From Pigmentiphaga sp. NML080357 (GTDB lineage: Bacteria; Pseudomonadota; Gammaproteobacteria; Burkholderiales; Burkholderiaceae_B): DNA of 64,000 bases. The translations under genes and the position numbers were made by a program. Below the pieces are notes generated by a model. The model worked only from the letters and a program-made list of their open reading frames with translations. It was not told the origin of the DNA and ran no database searches. Every line of letters starts with the position of its first letter. Position 1 is the first letter of the stretch. Location of the stretch: positions 1 through 64,000 of the forward strand of contig NZ_NINW01000050.1 of the NCBI RefSeq assembly GCF_002188465.1, read 5' to 3'. Shown in pieces: positions 42,846 through 52,579 of this stretch.

Positions 42846-45281
42846 ATGTCTGCGAGCCAGATACTCCCTCCCGAACCGATCGAGTTGCCGCTGCTCCCGC
42901 TGCGCGACGTGGTCGTATTTCCGCACATGGTCATCCCGCTGTTCGTGGGCCGGCCGAAGTCCATCAAGGCCCTGGAATCCGCCATGGAGGCCGGCAAGAG
43001 CATCATGCTGGTGGCCCAGAAGTCGGCGGCCAAGGACGAGCCTTCGGCTGACGACATCTACGAGATCGGATGTCTGGCCAGCATCCTGCAGATGCTCAAG
43101 CTGCCCGACGGTACCGTGAAGGTGCTGGTCGAGGGAGCCCAGCGCGCCCGTATCACCCGCATCGACGACCTCGGCGCGCATTTCGCCTGCGAGCTCGTGC
43201 CGATCGACCCGGATCGCGGCCAGGGGTCCGAGACCGAGGCCTTGCGCCGGGCCATCGTTTCGCAGTTCGACCAGTACGTCAAACTGAACAAGAAGATCCC
43301 GCCCGAGATCCTGACTTCGCTGTCGGGCATCGACGAACCCGGCCGCCTGGCCGATACCATCGCCGCGCACCTGCCGCTCAAGCTCGAGCAGAAGCAGAAG
43401 ATGCTGGAGGTGTTCTCGACTTCCGAGCGCCTGGAGGCGCTGCTGGCGCAGCTCGAGACCGAGATCGACATTCTTCAGGTGGAAAAGCGCATCCGCGGCC
43501 GCGTGAAGAAGCAGATGGAAAAGAGCCAGCGCGAGTACTACCTGAACGAGCAGGTCAAGGCCATCCAGAAAGAACTGGGCGAGGGCGAGGACGGCGCCGA
43601 CTTCGAGGAACTCGAAAAGAAGATCACGGCCGCGCACATGCCCAAGGAGGCCAAGAAGAAGGCCGACGCCGAGCTCAAGAAGCTCAAGCTGATGTCGCCC
43701 ATGTCGGCCGAGGCCACCGTGGTGCGCAACTACATCGATACGCTGGTGGGCCTGCCCTGGAAGAAGAAGAGCAAGGTCAACAACTCGCTGCAGCACGCGG
43801 AAGAGGTGCTCAACGACGACCACTACGGCCTGGAGAAGGTCAAGGAACGCATACTTGAATACCTTGCCGTGCAGCAGCGCGTGGACAAGGTCAAGGCGCC
43901 CATCCTGTGCCTGGTCGGGCCTCCGGGCGTGGGCAAGACCTCGCTCGGCCAGTCGATCGCCAAGGCGACCAACCGCAAGTTCGTGCGGATGGCGCTGGGC
44001 GGCGTGCGCGACGAGTCCGAGATCCGTGGCCACCGCCGTACGTACATCGGTTCGATGCCGGGAAAGATCCTGCAGAACCTGTCCAAGGTCGGCGCGCGCA
44101 ATCCGCTCTTCCTGCTCGACGAGGTCGACAAGATGGGGATGGATTTCCGCGGCGATCCGGCCTCGGCGCTGCTCGAGGTACTGGACCCCGAACAGAACCA
44201 CACCTTCCAGGACCACTACGTCGAAGTCGATTTCGACCTCTCAGACGTGATGTTCGTGGCGACGAGCAACACCTTGAACATTCCGCCGGCCTTGTTGGAC
44301 CGGATGGAAGTGATTCGCCTGTCGGGCTATACCGAAGACGAAAAGGTGCATATCGCCATGCAGCATCTGCTGCCCAAGCAGATGAAGAACAACGGGCTGA
44401 AGGCCGAGGAACTGAAGGTCGAAGAGTCGGCGCTGCGCGACATCGTGCGTTACTACACGCGTGAAGCGGGCGTGCGCGCGCTCGAGCGCGAGGTCAGCAA
44501 GATCTGCCGCAAGGTGGTCAAGGGCCTGCTGCTCAAGGGCGAGAAGCGGCAAGTGGTGGTCACGGCCGACAACCTGAACGACTACCTGGGCGTGCGGCGC
44601 TACACCTTCGGTGTGGCCGAGAAGGAAAATCAGGTCGGCCAGGTAACGGGACTCGCCTGGACGGAAGTCGGCGGCGATCTTCTTACGATCGAAGTGGCGG
44701 TCATGCCGGGCAAGGGCGCGATACAGCGTACCGGTTCGCTGGGGGACGTCATGAAGGAATCGGTCGAAGCCGCGCGTTCCGTGGTGCGCTCGCGCGCCCG
44801 TCGGCTGGGCATCGACCATGCGGTGTTCGAGAAGAAGGACATGCACGTGCACGTGCCGGAAGGCGCGACGCCCAAGGACGGTCCGTCGGCCGGCGCGGCG
44901 ATCACCACCGCCATCGTTTCGGCGCTGACCGGTATCCCGGTGCGCGCGGATGTCGCGATGACGGGCGAGATCACCTTGCGCGGCGAAGTTCTGCCCATCG
45001 GCGGCTTGAAGGAAAAGCTGCTGGCCGCGCATCGTGGCGGCATCAAGACCGTGCTGATTCCCGAAGAGAACGCCAAGGATCTGGCGGAGATTCCCGATAC
45101 GGTCAAGAACCACCTCGAGATCGTGCCGGTTCGCTGGATTGACCGCGTGCTGGAACTGGCGCTGGAGCGTCTGCCCGAGTCCTTGCCGGAAGAAGAGGCG
45201 GCCGCCAAGACCGACGAGAAGGTCGAGGCGCACGTTGCGGCGGAAGGCGGAGGCGCTGCCGATCCTGTCATGAAGCACTGA
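42846..45281 (+). CDS. lon: ATP-dependent protease Lon
   Basis: An 811-residue Lon with N-terminal substrate-binding domain ([22 protein letters not shown]), AAA+ domain (Walker [10 protein letters not shown] about 357, Walker [12 protein letters not shown] about 420) and C-terminal peptidase with the Ser-Lys dyad: Ser in [10 protein letters not shown] (about 680) and Lys in [16 protein letters not shown] (about 723). Length is slightly above the E. coli protein owing to the acidic/Ala-rich tail. GAGGA precedes the ATG by 6 bases. A sigma-32-like promoter precedes it and an intrinsic terminator follows. Confidence 0.98.
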   Translation: MSASQILPPEPIELPLLPLRDVVVFPHMVIPLFVGRPKSIKALESAMEAGKSIMLVAQKSAAKDEPSADDIYEIGCLASILQMLKLPDGTVKVLVEGAQRARITRIDDLGAHFACELVPIDPDRGQGSETEALRRAIVSQFDQYVKLNKKIPPEILTSLSGIDEPGRLADTIAAHLPLKLEQKQKMLEVFSTSERLEALLAQLETEIDILQVEKRIRGRVKKQMEKSQREYYLNEQVKAIQKELGEGEDGADFEELEKKITAAHMPKEAKKKADAELKKLKLMSPMSAEATVVRNYIDTLVGLPWKKKSKVNNSLQHAEEVLNDDHYGLEKVKERILEYLAVQQRVDKVKAPILCLVGPPGVGKTSLGQSIAKATNRKFVRMALGGVRDESEIRGHRRTYIGSMPGKILQNLSKVGARNPLFLLDEVDKMGMDFRGDPASALLEVLDPEQNHTFQDHYVEVDFDLSDVMFVATSNTLNIPPALLDRMEVIRLSGYTEDEKVHIAMQHLLPKQMKNNGLKAEELKVEESALRDIVRYYTREAGVRALEREVSKICRKVVKGLLLKGEKRQVVVTADNLNDYLGVRRYTFGVAEKENQVGQVTGLAWTEVGGDLLTIEVAVMPGKGAIQRTGSLGDVMKESVEAARSVVRSRARRLGIDHAVFEKKDMHVHVPEGATPKDGPSAGAAITTAIVSALTGIPVRADVAMTGEITLRGEVLPIGGLKEKLLAAHRGGIKTVLIPEENAKDLAEIPDTVKNHLEIVPVRWIDRVLELALERLPESLPEEEAAAKTDEKVEAHVAAEGGGAADPVMKH

Positions 45282-45301
45282 TCACCGCGACTGTTACGGA
45301 C

Positions 45302-45330
45302 AAGAGGGCACGCAAGTGCCCTCTTTTTTT
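45302..45330 (+). terminator. Intrinsic terminator of lon
   Basis: AAGAGGGCAC and GTGCCCTCTT form a 10-bp stem with a GCAA tetraloop, followed directly by a T run to 45330. It lies 20 bases after the lon stop. Confidence 0.92.
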
Positions 45331-45381
45331 CGGTCACAAGGGGAAACATGAGGTTTTATGCGGTTTTCCAGCGTGTTTCCC

Positions 45382-45411
45382 TTGACACGCCTTTCTGCCC
45401 GAGGATTAAAT
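45382..45411 (+). promoter_or_regulatory. Predicted promoter of hupB
   Basis: TTGACA (45382-45387) with TTAAAT (45406-45411) at an 18-base spacing, upstream of hupB and after the lon terminator. This leaves a leader of about 115 bases before the hupB ATG. Confidence 0.55.
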
Positions 45412-45534
45412 ACCCGTCTGCGTTTTGTATGCGCGGGTGGTACTGACGCGATACGTCGCGCTCCGGGGGTGCCCCTTGCGACCCAGCATCGGGACCAAAA
45501 ATTTTTTCCACAGATAGACCTTGTGAGGGGCCTA

Positions 45535-45807
45535 ATGAACAAGACCGAGCTTATCGACCACATCGCCAAGCAAGCCGACATTTCCAAAGCGGCTGCCGGC
45601 CGTTCGCTGGATGCGTTGGTGGGGGCGGTGAAAACGACGCTCAAAAAAGGTGGCACCGTGACGTTGGTCGGTTTCGGCACTTTTGCGGTGACTGCTCGCG
45701 CCGCGCGTACCGGCCGCAACCCGCGCACCGGCGAAGCCATCAAGATCAAGAAAGCCAAGGTGCCCAAGTTCCGTCCGGGCAAGGCACTCAAGGACGCCAT
45801 CAACTAA
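45535..45807 (+). CDS. hupB: DNA-binding protein HU-beta
   Basis: A 90-residue HU-family nucleoid protein. The sequence opens [21 protein letters not shown], has the beta-arm proline motif [20 protein letters not shown] (about 60-79) that clamps bent DNA, and ends [14 protein letters not shown] lies 7 bases upstream of the ATG. It occupies its usual place after lon. A candidate terminator follows at 45831-45856. Confidence 0.97.
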   Translation: MNKTELIDHIAKQADISKAAAGRSLDALVGAVKTTLKKGGTVTLVGFGTFAVTARAARTGRNPRTGEAIKIKKAKVPKFRPGKALKDAIN

Positions 45808-45830
45808 GTCGGCGCTCCGCCCGTCATTGC

Positions 45831-45856
45831 AGCCGATCATCATCGGGTCGGCTTTC
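45831..45856 (+). terminator. Probable terminator of hupB
   Basis: AGCCGA (45831-45836) pairs with TCGGCT (45848-45853), followed by a short TTT. An alternative inner stem CCGAT-CATC-ATCGG is also possible. The weak T run makes it only moderately convincing. Confidence 0.5.
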
Positions 45857-45922
45857 TGCAAGAGTCCGGGCAATCCGCTACAATACGCACCGAAACAAAC
45901 GGCAAGCTGTTGCCGCATCGGC

Positions 45923-45998
45923 GGGTGCTTAGCTCAGTTGGTAGAGCGGCGCCCTTACAAGGCGTAGGTCACAGGTTCGACCCCTGTAGCACCCACCA
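45923..45998 (+). tRNA. tRNA-Val (anticodon UAC)
   Basis: A 76-base tRNA with acceptor stem GGGTGCT / AGCACCC, discriminator A and encoded CCA (45996-45998). The D arm is AGCTCAGTTGGTAGAGC. The anticodon loop is CTTACAA with TAC at 45956-45958. The T loop contains GGTTCGACC. TACAAT at 45879-45884 is a possible -10 box. Confidence 0.97.
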
Positions 45999-46030
45999 AG
46001 TCCGCCAATGCGAGGTGCGTTTGTAGCAAG

Positions 46031-46060
46031 AAACCCTGGTCAGGCACCGGGGTTTTTTTT
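46031..46060 (+). terminator. Intrinsic terminator after tRNA-Val
   Basis: AAACCCTGG (46031-46039) pairs with CCGGGGTTT (46047-46055), including one G-T pair, with a seven-base loop and a run of eight T, 33 bases after the tRNA. Confidence 0.85.
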
Positions 46061-46180
46061 CGCCCATGCCCTCCGCGGCGCGTCGCTCCCCCCGGGGGCT
46101 GCGCTGCCTTGGCGCCGGCGGGATCGTTGACGTCGATGAAAAGCACGAGGCCACTGAGCATCAGTGACGAAGCTTTTTCC

Positions 46181-46209
46181 TTGACACGACATATGCTCAC
46201 ATTTAGCAT
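46181..46209 (+). promoter_or_regulatory. Promoter of nadA
   Basis: TTGACA (46181-46186), a perfect -35 box, and TAGCAT (46204-46209), 17 bases apart. The -10 box lies inside the first operator-like palindrome (46193-46209), so repressor binding would prevent initiation. Confidence 0.65.
46193..46209. promoter_or_regulatory. nadA operator-like palindrome 1
   Basis: ATGCTCACATTTAGCAT, with outer perfect arms TATGCT/AGCATA (46192-46210). It shares the half-site ATGCTCA with the second site 48 bases downstream. By analogy with the NadQ control of NAD synthesis known in Bordetella, it is a candidate NadQ site. Confidence 0.6.
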
Positions 46210-46240
46210 AAATAGCGGTTCCTATTTTTTTGCCCTATAA

Positions 46241-46257
46241 ATGCTCAAGTTGAGTAT
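46241..46257. promoter_or_regulatory. nadA operator-like palindrome 2
   Basis: ATGCTCAA-G-TTGAGTAT is a near-perfect palindrome around one base (one G-T mismatch). It lies 21 bases before the nadA ATG, in the transcribed leader. Together with site 1 it suggests cooperative binding or looping. Confidence 0.65.
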
Positions 46258-46278
46258 ATAACCAACCCTGAAGACGAC

Positions 46279-47430
46279 ATGAACACGGCCACGCTGCGCG
46301 CTCTCGATTTCGACCATCCCTCCATCGCCCCGCATGCCGAAGGCGCGGCCTGCGCGGTCGGGCGGGCCTGGGCCAAGGTGCCCGAACCGGTGTCCGCCGA
46401 ACGCCGCGCGGACTTGAAGTCGCACATCCGCGAGTTGCTGGCGCGCGAGCATGCCGTGCTGGTGGCGCACTACTATGTCGACGCCGAACTGCAGGAGCTG
46501 GCCGAGGAAACCGGCGGGTGCGTGGCCGATTCGCTGGAGATGGCACGGTTCGGCCGCGATCACCCGGCCCGGACGCTGGTGGTCGCCGGTGTGCGTTTCA
46601 TGGGGGAGACCGCCAAGATCCTGAGCCCGGAAAAGCGTGTGCTGATGCCCGATCTTGACGCTACCTGCTCACTGGACCTGGGCTGCCCGGCCGACGCCTT
46701 CTCGGCATTCTGCGATGCGCATCCGGACCGCACCGTGGTGGTTTATGCCAACACCAGCGCCGCGGTGAAGGCGCGGGCCGACTGGGCGGTGACCTCCGCG
46801 ATCGCGCTCGACATCGTGGCGCACCTGCACGGGCTGGGACAGAAAATCCTGTGGGCGCCCGACCGCCACCTCGGCGCCTACGTCCAGGCGCAGACCGGAG
46901 CGGACATGCTCCTGTGGCAGGGCTCGTGCCTGGTGCACGACGAGTTCAAGGGCGTGGAGCTGGAGCTGCTGCGCGCCGAGTATCCCCATGCCAAGGTCCT
47001 GGTGCACCCTGAGTCGCCGCCGGCGGTGGTGGCGCAAGCCGACGTGGTGGGGTCGACCGCGCAGATGATCAAGGCGGCGCGCGAGCTGGACGCAAGCCAT
47101 TTCATTGTCGCTACGGACCAGGGGCTGCTGTACAAGATGCGGCAGGCGGCGCCGGGCAAGACCTTCATCGCCGCGCCCACTGCAGGCAATAGCGCCACTT
47201 GCAAGAGTTGCGCGCATTGCCCATGGATGGCCATGAACGGGCTGGCCAACCTCGCCGACGCCCTGGAGCATGGAAGCGGGGAGATCGTGCTCGATCCGGC
47301 GCTTGGAGAGCGGGCCCGAGTGCCGATCGACCGCATGCTGGACTTCGCCGCGAGCCGGGACCGGCGCGTGCGGGCGAGCGGCGACCTGGCGCGCGACACG
47401 GCGCTGTTTTCGGCGGTGGGGCCAGCCTGA
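46279..47430 (+). CDS. nadA: Quinolinate synthase
   Basis: A 383-residue NadA, which condenses iminoaspartate with dihydroxyacetone phosphate to quinolinate in de novo NAD synthesis. Cys residues for the [4Fe-4S] cluster are present in [22 protein letters not shown] and the C-terminal [13 protein letters not shown]. The substrate loop [13 protein letters not shown] (about 60) and [12 protein letters not shown] (about 155) are typical. No nadB or nadC is adjacent; the gene sits alone between hupB/tRNA-Val and ppiD. Two palindromes on its promoter suggest control by NAD status. Confidence 0.96.
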   Translation: MNTATLRALDFDHPSIAPHAEGAACAVGRAWAKVPEPVSAERRADLKSHIRELLAREHAVLVAHYYVDAELQELAEETGGCVADSLEMARFGRDHPARTLVVAGVRFMGETAKILSPEKRVLMPDLDATCSLDLGCPADAFSAFCDAHPDRTVVVYANTSAAVKARADWAVTSAIALDIVAHLHGLGQKILWAPDRHLGAYVQAQTGADMLLWQGSCLVHDEFKGVELELLRAEYPHAKVLVHPESPPAVVAQADVVGSTAQMIKAARELDASHFIVATDQGLLYKMRQAAPGKTFIAAPTAGNSATCKSCAHCPWMAMNGLANLADALEHGSGEIVLDPALGERARVPIDRMLDFAASRDRRVRASGDLARDTALFSAVGPA

Positions 47431-47595
47431 GGCAGTGGCGGGCGCCGCGCGCGGGGACGTTGCGTGCGTGCATTTCGGCGCGGGGGGCCATGCTAGAATC
47501 GGAACGACACTTTTGGGTGCCCATTGGCCTTGCGCCTGTGGGCATTTTGCTTGTATGGCCGTCTTGCCGCTGGCATCCGACCGGAGTATTCCCGC

Positions 47596-49503
47596 ATGTT
47601 TGACCTCATCCGTAACCACCGCCGCTGGATGCAGTTCGTCCTGCTGCTGCTGATCCTGCCGTCGTTCGTCTTCGTGGGCATACAGGGCTACTCCAGTTTC
47701 ATGGAAGGCGAAAAGGCCCTGGCGAAGGTGGCGGGCGAGTCCGTGACGCAGCAGGAGTTCGACGCCGCCGTGCGCAACCGGCTCGACCAGCTGCGTTCGA
47801 TGATGGGGGCGCAGTTCGATCCCCAGGCCTTCGACACGCCCGCCATGCGGCAGGCGGTGCTGGACGAGATCATCAATACCCGGCTGATCGCGGCGGAAGC
47901 GTCGAAGAACCATTTCTCGGCCTCCGACGACCAGCTCCGGGCCACCATTCAGGCCATCCCGGCGGTGCAGGAAAACGGCCGCTTCAGCAATGCCCGCTAC
48001 CGCGACGCGCTGGCCGCGCAAGGCATGACGCCGGTCATGTTCGAGTCTCAACTGCGGCGCGATCTCGCCCTGCAGCAGGTGCTGGGGCCGGTGGCGCAAT
48101 CGGCGGCCGTACCCGATGCGGTGATGGACCGCCTGGTGGCCGCCGCTACCGAGCGCCGCCAGATCCAGACCCTGCGCATCGCCGCCGCCGACTACCGCGC
48201 CAAGGTCAACGTCAGCGACGACGAGGTGAAGGCCTACTACGAAGCCAACCGGTCCCGCTTCGAACTGCCCGAGCGGGTCGATGCGCAGTACGTGGTGCTG
48301 GACCAGGGCGCGGTGACCACGGGCGTTTCCGTGTCCGACGAGGACATCAAGGGCTATTACGAGCAGAACCAGGCGCGCTACCGCCAGGACGAGCAGCGCC
48401 GCGCCAGCCACATCCTGATCGCGGTCGACAGTAGTGCCAGCGAGGCCGCGCGCGAGGAAGCGCGCAAGAAGGCCCAGGCCCTGGCCGACCAGGCCAAGGC
48501 GCCCAACGCCGATTTCGCCAAGCTGGCGCGCGAGAATTCCCAGGACCCGGGCTCGGCCCGCAACGGCGGAGACCTCGATTGGTTCGGCCGCGGCATGATG
48601 GTCAAGCCCTTCGAGGATGCCGCCTTCGCGCTCAAGCAGGGCGAGGTGTCGGGCGTGGTGCCGACCGACTACGGTTTCCACGTGATCAAGCTCACGGGCA
48701 TCCGTCCCGCGGTGGTCAAGCCGCTGGCCGAAGTGCGCAGCCAGATCGTCGAAGAGATCAAGCAGCAGCAGGCGGCGCGCCGTTTCGCCGAGGCGGTCGA
48801 GCAGTTCACCAACCTGGTGTACGAGCAGAGCGACACGCTCGACCCGGCGGCGCAGAAATTCAGCCTCAAGATCCAGGAAGCCCAGGGCGTTACGCGCAGC
48901 GGGCAATCCGGCAACGACGTGCTGGGCAATCCGAAAGTGTTGCAGGCCCTGTTCTCCGACGAGGTCCTGCGCGAGAAGCGCAATTCCGGCGTGATCGAGC
49001 TGGCTCCCAACCGGCTGGCGGCCGTGCGCGTGACCCGGCACATCGCGGCCGCGGTGCAGCCGCTCGCCGACGTGGCTGCCGGCATTCGCAAGCAATTGAC
49101 CGAGGACAAGGCCATCGACCTGGCGCGCGCCGCCGGCGAAGAGCGCCTGAAGGCCCTGCGGGCGCAGGACTCGACGCAAGGCTTCGGCGCCGCGACCACG
49201 GTGGCGCGCAATGCGCCGCAAGGCGTGGCGCCCGCCGTACTGGATGCGGTCATGAAGGCGCCTACCGACAAACTGCCGGCTTTCGTCGGCGCGATCGCGA
49301 GCGATGCCTACGTCATTGCCCGCATCGCCAAGGTAGAGGCTGCGCCCAAGCCCGACGCCAGCGCCATCGCCGGCGAGAAATCCATGATGGAGCGCCGCTG
49401 GGCGCAAGCCGAGCAACTGGCCGTGCTGCAGACGCTGCGCGAGAAATACAAGGTCAGCGTATCGGCCGAGGGGCAGGGCGCTGCGCCGTCTTCCGAGCGT
49501 TGA
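47596..49503 (+). CDS. ppiD: Periplasmic chaperone PpiD (SurA-N/parvulin)
   Basis: A 635-residue membrane-anchored periplasmic folding factor. A short cytosolic N-terminus ([13 protein letters not shown]) precedes one transmembrane helix ([18 protein letters not shown]). A SurA-like N-terminal domain follows (about 35-190). A parvulin domain (about 265-365) has [10 protein letters not shown] and [17 protein letters not shown], and a helical C-terminal region closes the chain. It assists folding of exported proteins near the Sec translocon. GGAG precedes the chosen ATG; the frame is open 24 codons further. It sits in its usual place downstream of hupB, separated here by tRNA-Val and nadA. Confidence 0.95.
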   Translation: MFDLIRNHRRWMQFVLLLLILPSFVFVGIQGYSSFMEGEKALAKVAGESVTQQEFDAAVRNRLDQLRSMMGAQFDPQAFDTPAMRQAVLDEIINTRLIAAEASKNHFSASDDQLRATIQAIPAVQENGRFSNARYRDALAAQGMTPVMFESQLRRDLALQQVLGPVAQSAAVPDAVMDRLVAAATERRQIQTLRIAAADYRAKVNVSDDEVKAYYEANRSRFELPERVDAQYVVLDQGAVTTGVSVSDEDIKGYYEQNQARYRQDEQRRASHILIAVDSSASEAAREEARKKAQALADQAKAPNADFAKLARENSQDPGSARNGGDLDWFGRGMMVKPFEDAAFALKQGEVSGVVPTDYGFHVIKLTGIRPAVVKPLAEVRSQIVEEIKQQQAARRFAEAVEQFTNLVYEQSDTLDPAAQKFSLKIQEAQGVTRSGQSGNDVLGNPKVLQALFSDEVLREKRNSGVIELAPNRLAAVRVTRHIAAAVQPLADVAAGIRKQLTEDKAIDLARAAGEERLKALRAQDSTQGFGAATTVARNAPQGVAPAVLDAVMKAPTDKLPAFVGAIASDAYVIARIAKVEAAPKPDASAIAGEKSMMERRWAQAEQLAVLQTLREKYKVSVSAEGQGAAPSSER

Positions 49504-49569
49504 GCGCCGGAGGGCGGGGCGGCTTCGCCCCTTCCTTCCGGTGTGGACGGCCTATGTCGAGAACGGGCC

Positions 49570-50289
49570 TCAGGACTTTCCCGTCGCGAGCAGCGGCTCG
49601 AGGCGGGGCCAGACGTTGTCCAGCAAGCGCGGCTGCGCCTGCGCCGTGGGGTGCAGGCGATCGGGCTGGAACATTTCGATGTGCTCGGCCACCCCGTCGA
49701 GCAGGAAGGGCAGCAGCGCCACTTTCTGGGACTGCGCCACCTTCGTGAACACTTGTTGGAAGCGCTGCGTATAGTCCCGCCCGTAGTTGGGCGGGATCTG
49801 CATGCCGACCAGCAGCACGCGCGCCCCGGCGTCGCGCGACGCCTGCACCATCCTGTTGAGATTCTGTTCGGTCATCTGCAGCGACAGGCCGCGCAAGGCG
49901 TCGTTGGAGCCCAGTTCGATGACCACGACCCGCGGCCTATGCTTGGACAGAAGGGCTGGCAGGCGGCTCACGCCGCCGCTGGTCGTATCGCCGCTGATGC
50001 TGGCATTGACCACGCGGTAATCGAATTTGCGTTCGCGCAGGCGCGTTTCCAGCAGTGTCACCCATCCGGTGCCGCGAGGCAGCCCGTACTCGGCCGACAG
50101 GCTGTCGCCCAGCACCAGCAGCACCGGCGCGGAACTCGCGCCGGCGGCGGCGGTCTGTGCCTGGGCGGCGGAGGCAACGACGGCGAGCGCAAGGGCAAGG
50201 CCCAGCGCGCCCGTCAGGGCCCGGCGTCCCGCATGGGGCCTTGCCGGGGCCGCGACGTGGGCGGGTGGCGATGAGCGAGGCTTTATCAT
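49570..50289 (-). CDS. tesA: Periplasmic GDSL-type esterase (TesA-like)
   Basis: A 239-residue SGNH hydrolase (thioesterase I / lysophospholipase L1 / arylesterase). A signal peptide ends at ASAAQAQ (about 45). Block I has the nucleophile Ser in LGDSLSAEYGL, block II Gly in SISGDTT, block III Asn in LGSNDALRG, and block V Asp/His in PDRLHPT. AAAGGA is well placed before the ATG at 50289. The start codon overlaps, on the opposite strand, a candidate ATG (50288) of the ABC ATPase gene. Confidence 0.93.
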   Translation of the reverse strand: MIKPRSSPPAHVAAPARPHAGRRALTGALGLALALAVVASAAQAQTAAAGASSAPVLLVLGDSLSAEYGLPRGTGWVTLLETRLRERKFDYRVVNASISGDTTSGGVSRLPALLSKHRPRVVVIELGSNDALRGLSLQMTEQNLNRMVQASRDAGARVLLVGMQIPPNYGRDYTQRFQQVFTKVAQSQKVALLPFLLDGVAEHIEMFQPDRLHPTAQAQPRLLDNVWPRLEPLLATGKS

Positions 50290-51055
50290 GTCTTTCCTTT
50301 CTTCGAGCGATGCAATCATGACGGGACCTACCCGATCCGACGCCGGCCATCCTGCCGCCGCATCCGCAACCCGCCACGCCATCGCCGTGCGATCGCTGGC
50401 CAAGCGGGTCACCGATTCGAGCGGGGAGCTCTCCATCCTCGATGCGGTCGATTTTACGGTGGCCTTTGGAGAGACCGTCGCCATTACCGGGAGTTCGGGA
50501 TCGGGCAAGTCCACGCTGCTGGGGCTCTTGGCCGGGCTGGACGTACCGACCGAAGGGGACGTGCACCTGGCCGGCCAGGACCTGTTCGCGCTCGACGAGG
50601 ACCAGCGAGCGAGGCTGCGTGCGCGCCATGTCGGATTCGTGTTCCAGTCGTTCCAGCTGCTGCCTCATCTGACGGCGCTGGAGAACGTCATGCTGCCCCT
50701 GGAACTGGCCGGCCGCGAGGCCCGGGCGGCCGCCACGGCGATGCTCGAACGGGTCGGGCTGGGCGCGCGCCTGCGCCACTACCCCAAGACCTTGTCGGGG
50801 GGAGAGCAGCAGCGCGTATCGCTGGCGCGGGCCTTCGTGGTCGAACCCGAGCTGCTGTTCGCCGACGAGCCCACGGGCAGCCTGGACTCGGCTACCGGCG
50901 AGGCCGTCATCGACCTCATGTTCGAACTGCATCGTGAACGGGGAACCACGTTGCTGCTGGTGACGCACGACGCCAAGCTGGCCCAGCGCTGCGCCCGCCA
51001 GCTGGTGGTGGCCGGCGGCCGGCTGGTGCACGATTCGGCGGCCGACGTTTCCTGA
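50288..51055 (+). CDS. ABC transporter ATP-binding protein (LolD/YbbA-like)
   Basis: A 255-residue ATPase of the LolD/YbbA/MacB type. Walker A is GSSGSGKST, the Q loop VFQSFQLLPHLTALENV, the signature LSGGEQQRVSLARAF, Walker B LLFADEPTGSLD and the switch His VTHDAKLA. YbbA-type ATPases pair with large FtsX-like permeases and often adjoin tesA, as here, but no permease gene follows: nnr converges 3 bases after the stop. GAGG 7 bases before the ATG at 50288 supports that start. A second ATG at 50318 would give 245 residues and avoid overlap with the tesA start. The partner and substrate are unknown. Confidence 0.9.
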   Translation: MSFLSSSDAIMTGPTRSDAGHPAAASATRHAIAVRSLAKRVTDSSGELSILDAVDFTVAFGETVAITGSSGSGKSTLLGLLAGLDVPTEGDVHLAGQDLFALDEDQRARLRARHVGFVFQSFQLLPHLTALENVMLPLELAGREARAAATAMLERVGLGARLRHYPKTLSGGEQQRVSLARAFVVEPELLFADEPTGSLDSATGEAVIDLMFELHRERGTTLLLVTHDAKLAQRCARQLVVAGGRLVHDSAADVS

Positions 51056-51058
51056 AGG

Positions 51059-52576
51059 TTACGTGCGGTTGCGCAGCGTCCGCGCGGCCGGGGCGATCTC
51101 GCTCGCGGTCAGTCCCAGCGGGCCGATGCCGCGCGCGACCAGATCGTCGGCGGCCGCGCCATGCAGCCAGACGCAGTTACGCGCGGCCAGCTCCACGCCC
51201 ATGCCTTGCGCCAGCAGCGCCCCCATCATGCCGGCCAGCACGTCGCCGGTGCCGGCCGTGGCGAGGCCCGCATTGCCGCTGCCGTTGACCGACCATGCGC
51301 CGTTCGGGCCGCAGACGATGCTGCCTGCGCCTTTCAGCACGATCCACGACCGATAGCGCGCCGCCAGTTCCCGCGCGCTTTCGATGCGGTCCGCCTGTAC
51401 TTCGTCGGTCGAGACGCCGAGCATGCGGGCCGCCTCGCGCGGATGCGGCGTCAGGATGGCGGGGCCGCCGCGGGCCGCCAGGCCGCGCGACAGCGCCGGA
51501 ACCGCCGCGAGCAGGACCAGCGCATCCGCGTCCAGGACGAGCGGGAGCGAGGCGGGCGCCTCGGACAATAGGCGCCCCAGCCACCGTTCGGCGCATTCGT
51601 CCGCTCCCATGCCGCAACCTGCCACCCAGGCCGTGACGCCCAGGCGTTCGGCGTGATCCAGCAGCGCGTCGGCGCTGCGCAGCATCAGTTCGGGATGCAG
51701 CGGATCGCATGCCAGCGATGACGAGGCCGTTTCGGCCAGGCCAACCAGGATCTTGCCCGCGCCGCCGTACAACGCCGCGCGGGCGGCGAGCAGGGCGGCT
51801 CCGGTCATGCCGGGGGCGCCACCGAGGAGGCCCAGCGTGCCGAAGCTGCCCTTGTGCGTATCGTGCGGGCGAGGCTGGAACAAGGCGGCGCAGTCGGCCC
51901 GCCGCGTCAGCAGGCCCGCGTGGGCGGCCTGCCGCTGGACCTGGGCCGACAGGCCGAGGTCCGCCACGCTGACCGTGCCGGCATGGTCCCGGCCGGCTCG
52001 CGTATGGAGCCCCGGCTTGTCGGCGATGAAAGTGAGGGTGTGGTGGGCGACGAAGGCGCCGGGTTGTGCCGTACCGGTGTCCGCGTCGAGTCCGCTGGGC
52101 GTATCCAGCGCCAGCACCGTCGCTTCCCGGCGGGCGGCCCAGGCCGCCCAGCGCTGCGCTTCCTCGGGCAGGGGGCGGGACAGGCCGATGCCGAACAGCG
52201 CATCGACCACGAGCACGGCGGATGCGGGCGGCAGGCCGCGCGCATCGGGCTGGCCGGTTTGCACCAGGCCGGGCGGCAGTTCATTCCAGGCTTGCTCCGC
52301 ATCGGGCGGCCGCTTGCCGCCGCCGGACAGGGTCCAGACCTTCACCGGGCGTGCGGCCTGGTGCAGGAGCGCGGCCAGCATGAGGCCGTCGCCGCCGTTG
52401 TTGCCCGGCCCGCACAGGATTTCGACCTCGTGCCGGGGCCATCGCGCGGCGATGAGGTCCGCAGCGGCGCGCGCCGCGCGGCGCATCAACGTGTGCGCGG
52501 GCAGCGCAGCCTGCGCTTCGCGCTCGATCAGCCGGATGACCGGCGTGCGGAACAGCTGGTGCGGACGGGCTTCCAT
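51059..52576 (-). CDS. nnr: Bifunctional NAD(P)H-hydrate epimerase/dehydratase
   Basis: A 505-residue repair enzyme for hydrated NADH and NADPH. The N-terminal YjeF_N epimerase domain (about 1-215) has [12 protein letters not shown] (about 55) and [12 protein letters not shown] (about 128). The C-terminal ribokinase-like ADP-dependent dehydratase (about 225-505) has [29 protein letters not shown] and [17 protein letters not shown] (about 440). It lies 3 bases downstream of dadA in the same direction, so co-transcription is likely. Confidence 0.94.
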   Translation of the reverse strand: MEARPHQLFRTPVIRLIEREAQAALPAHTLMRRAARAAADLIAARWPRHEVEILCGPGNNGGDGLMLAALLHQAARPVKVWTLSGGGKRPPDAEQAWNELPPGLVQTGQPDARGLPPASAVLVVDALFGIGLSRPLPEEAQRWAAWAARREATVLALDTPSGLDADTGTAQPGAFVAHHTLTFIADKPGLHTRAGRDHAGTVSVADLGLSAQVQRQAAHAGLLTRRADCAALFQPRPHDTHKGSFGTLGLLGGAPGMTGAALLAARAALYGGAGKILVGLAETASSSLACDPLHPELMLRSADALLDHAERLGVTAWVAGCGMGADECAERWLGRLLSEAPASLPLVLDADALVLLAAVPALSRGLAARGGPAILTPHPREAARMLGVSTDEVQADRIESARELAARYRSWIVLKGAGSIVCGPNGAWSVNGSGNAGLATAGTGDVLAGMMGALLAQGMGVELAARNCVWLHGAAADDLVARGIGPLGLTASEIAPAARTLRNRT

Positions 52577-52579
52577 GCG

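Noticed and set aside
46080-46125. Sixth copy of the GC-rich repeat near tRNA-Val
   Set aside because: The stretch has CCCCCCGGGGG and GGCGCCGGCGGGATC but lacks the shared GGATCCGG and GTCCGCCAGTGCCGCC blocks, so it was not counted.
46669-49416. A 915-codon frame antisense to nadA and ppiD
   Set aside because: It is a shadow of two confident genes, crosses their intergenic region, and is dominated by complement-type residues.
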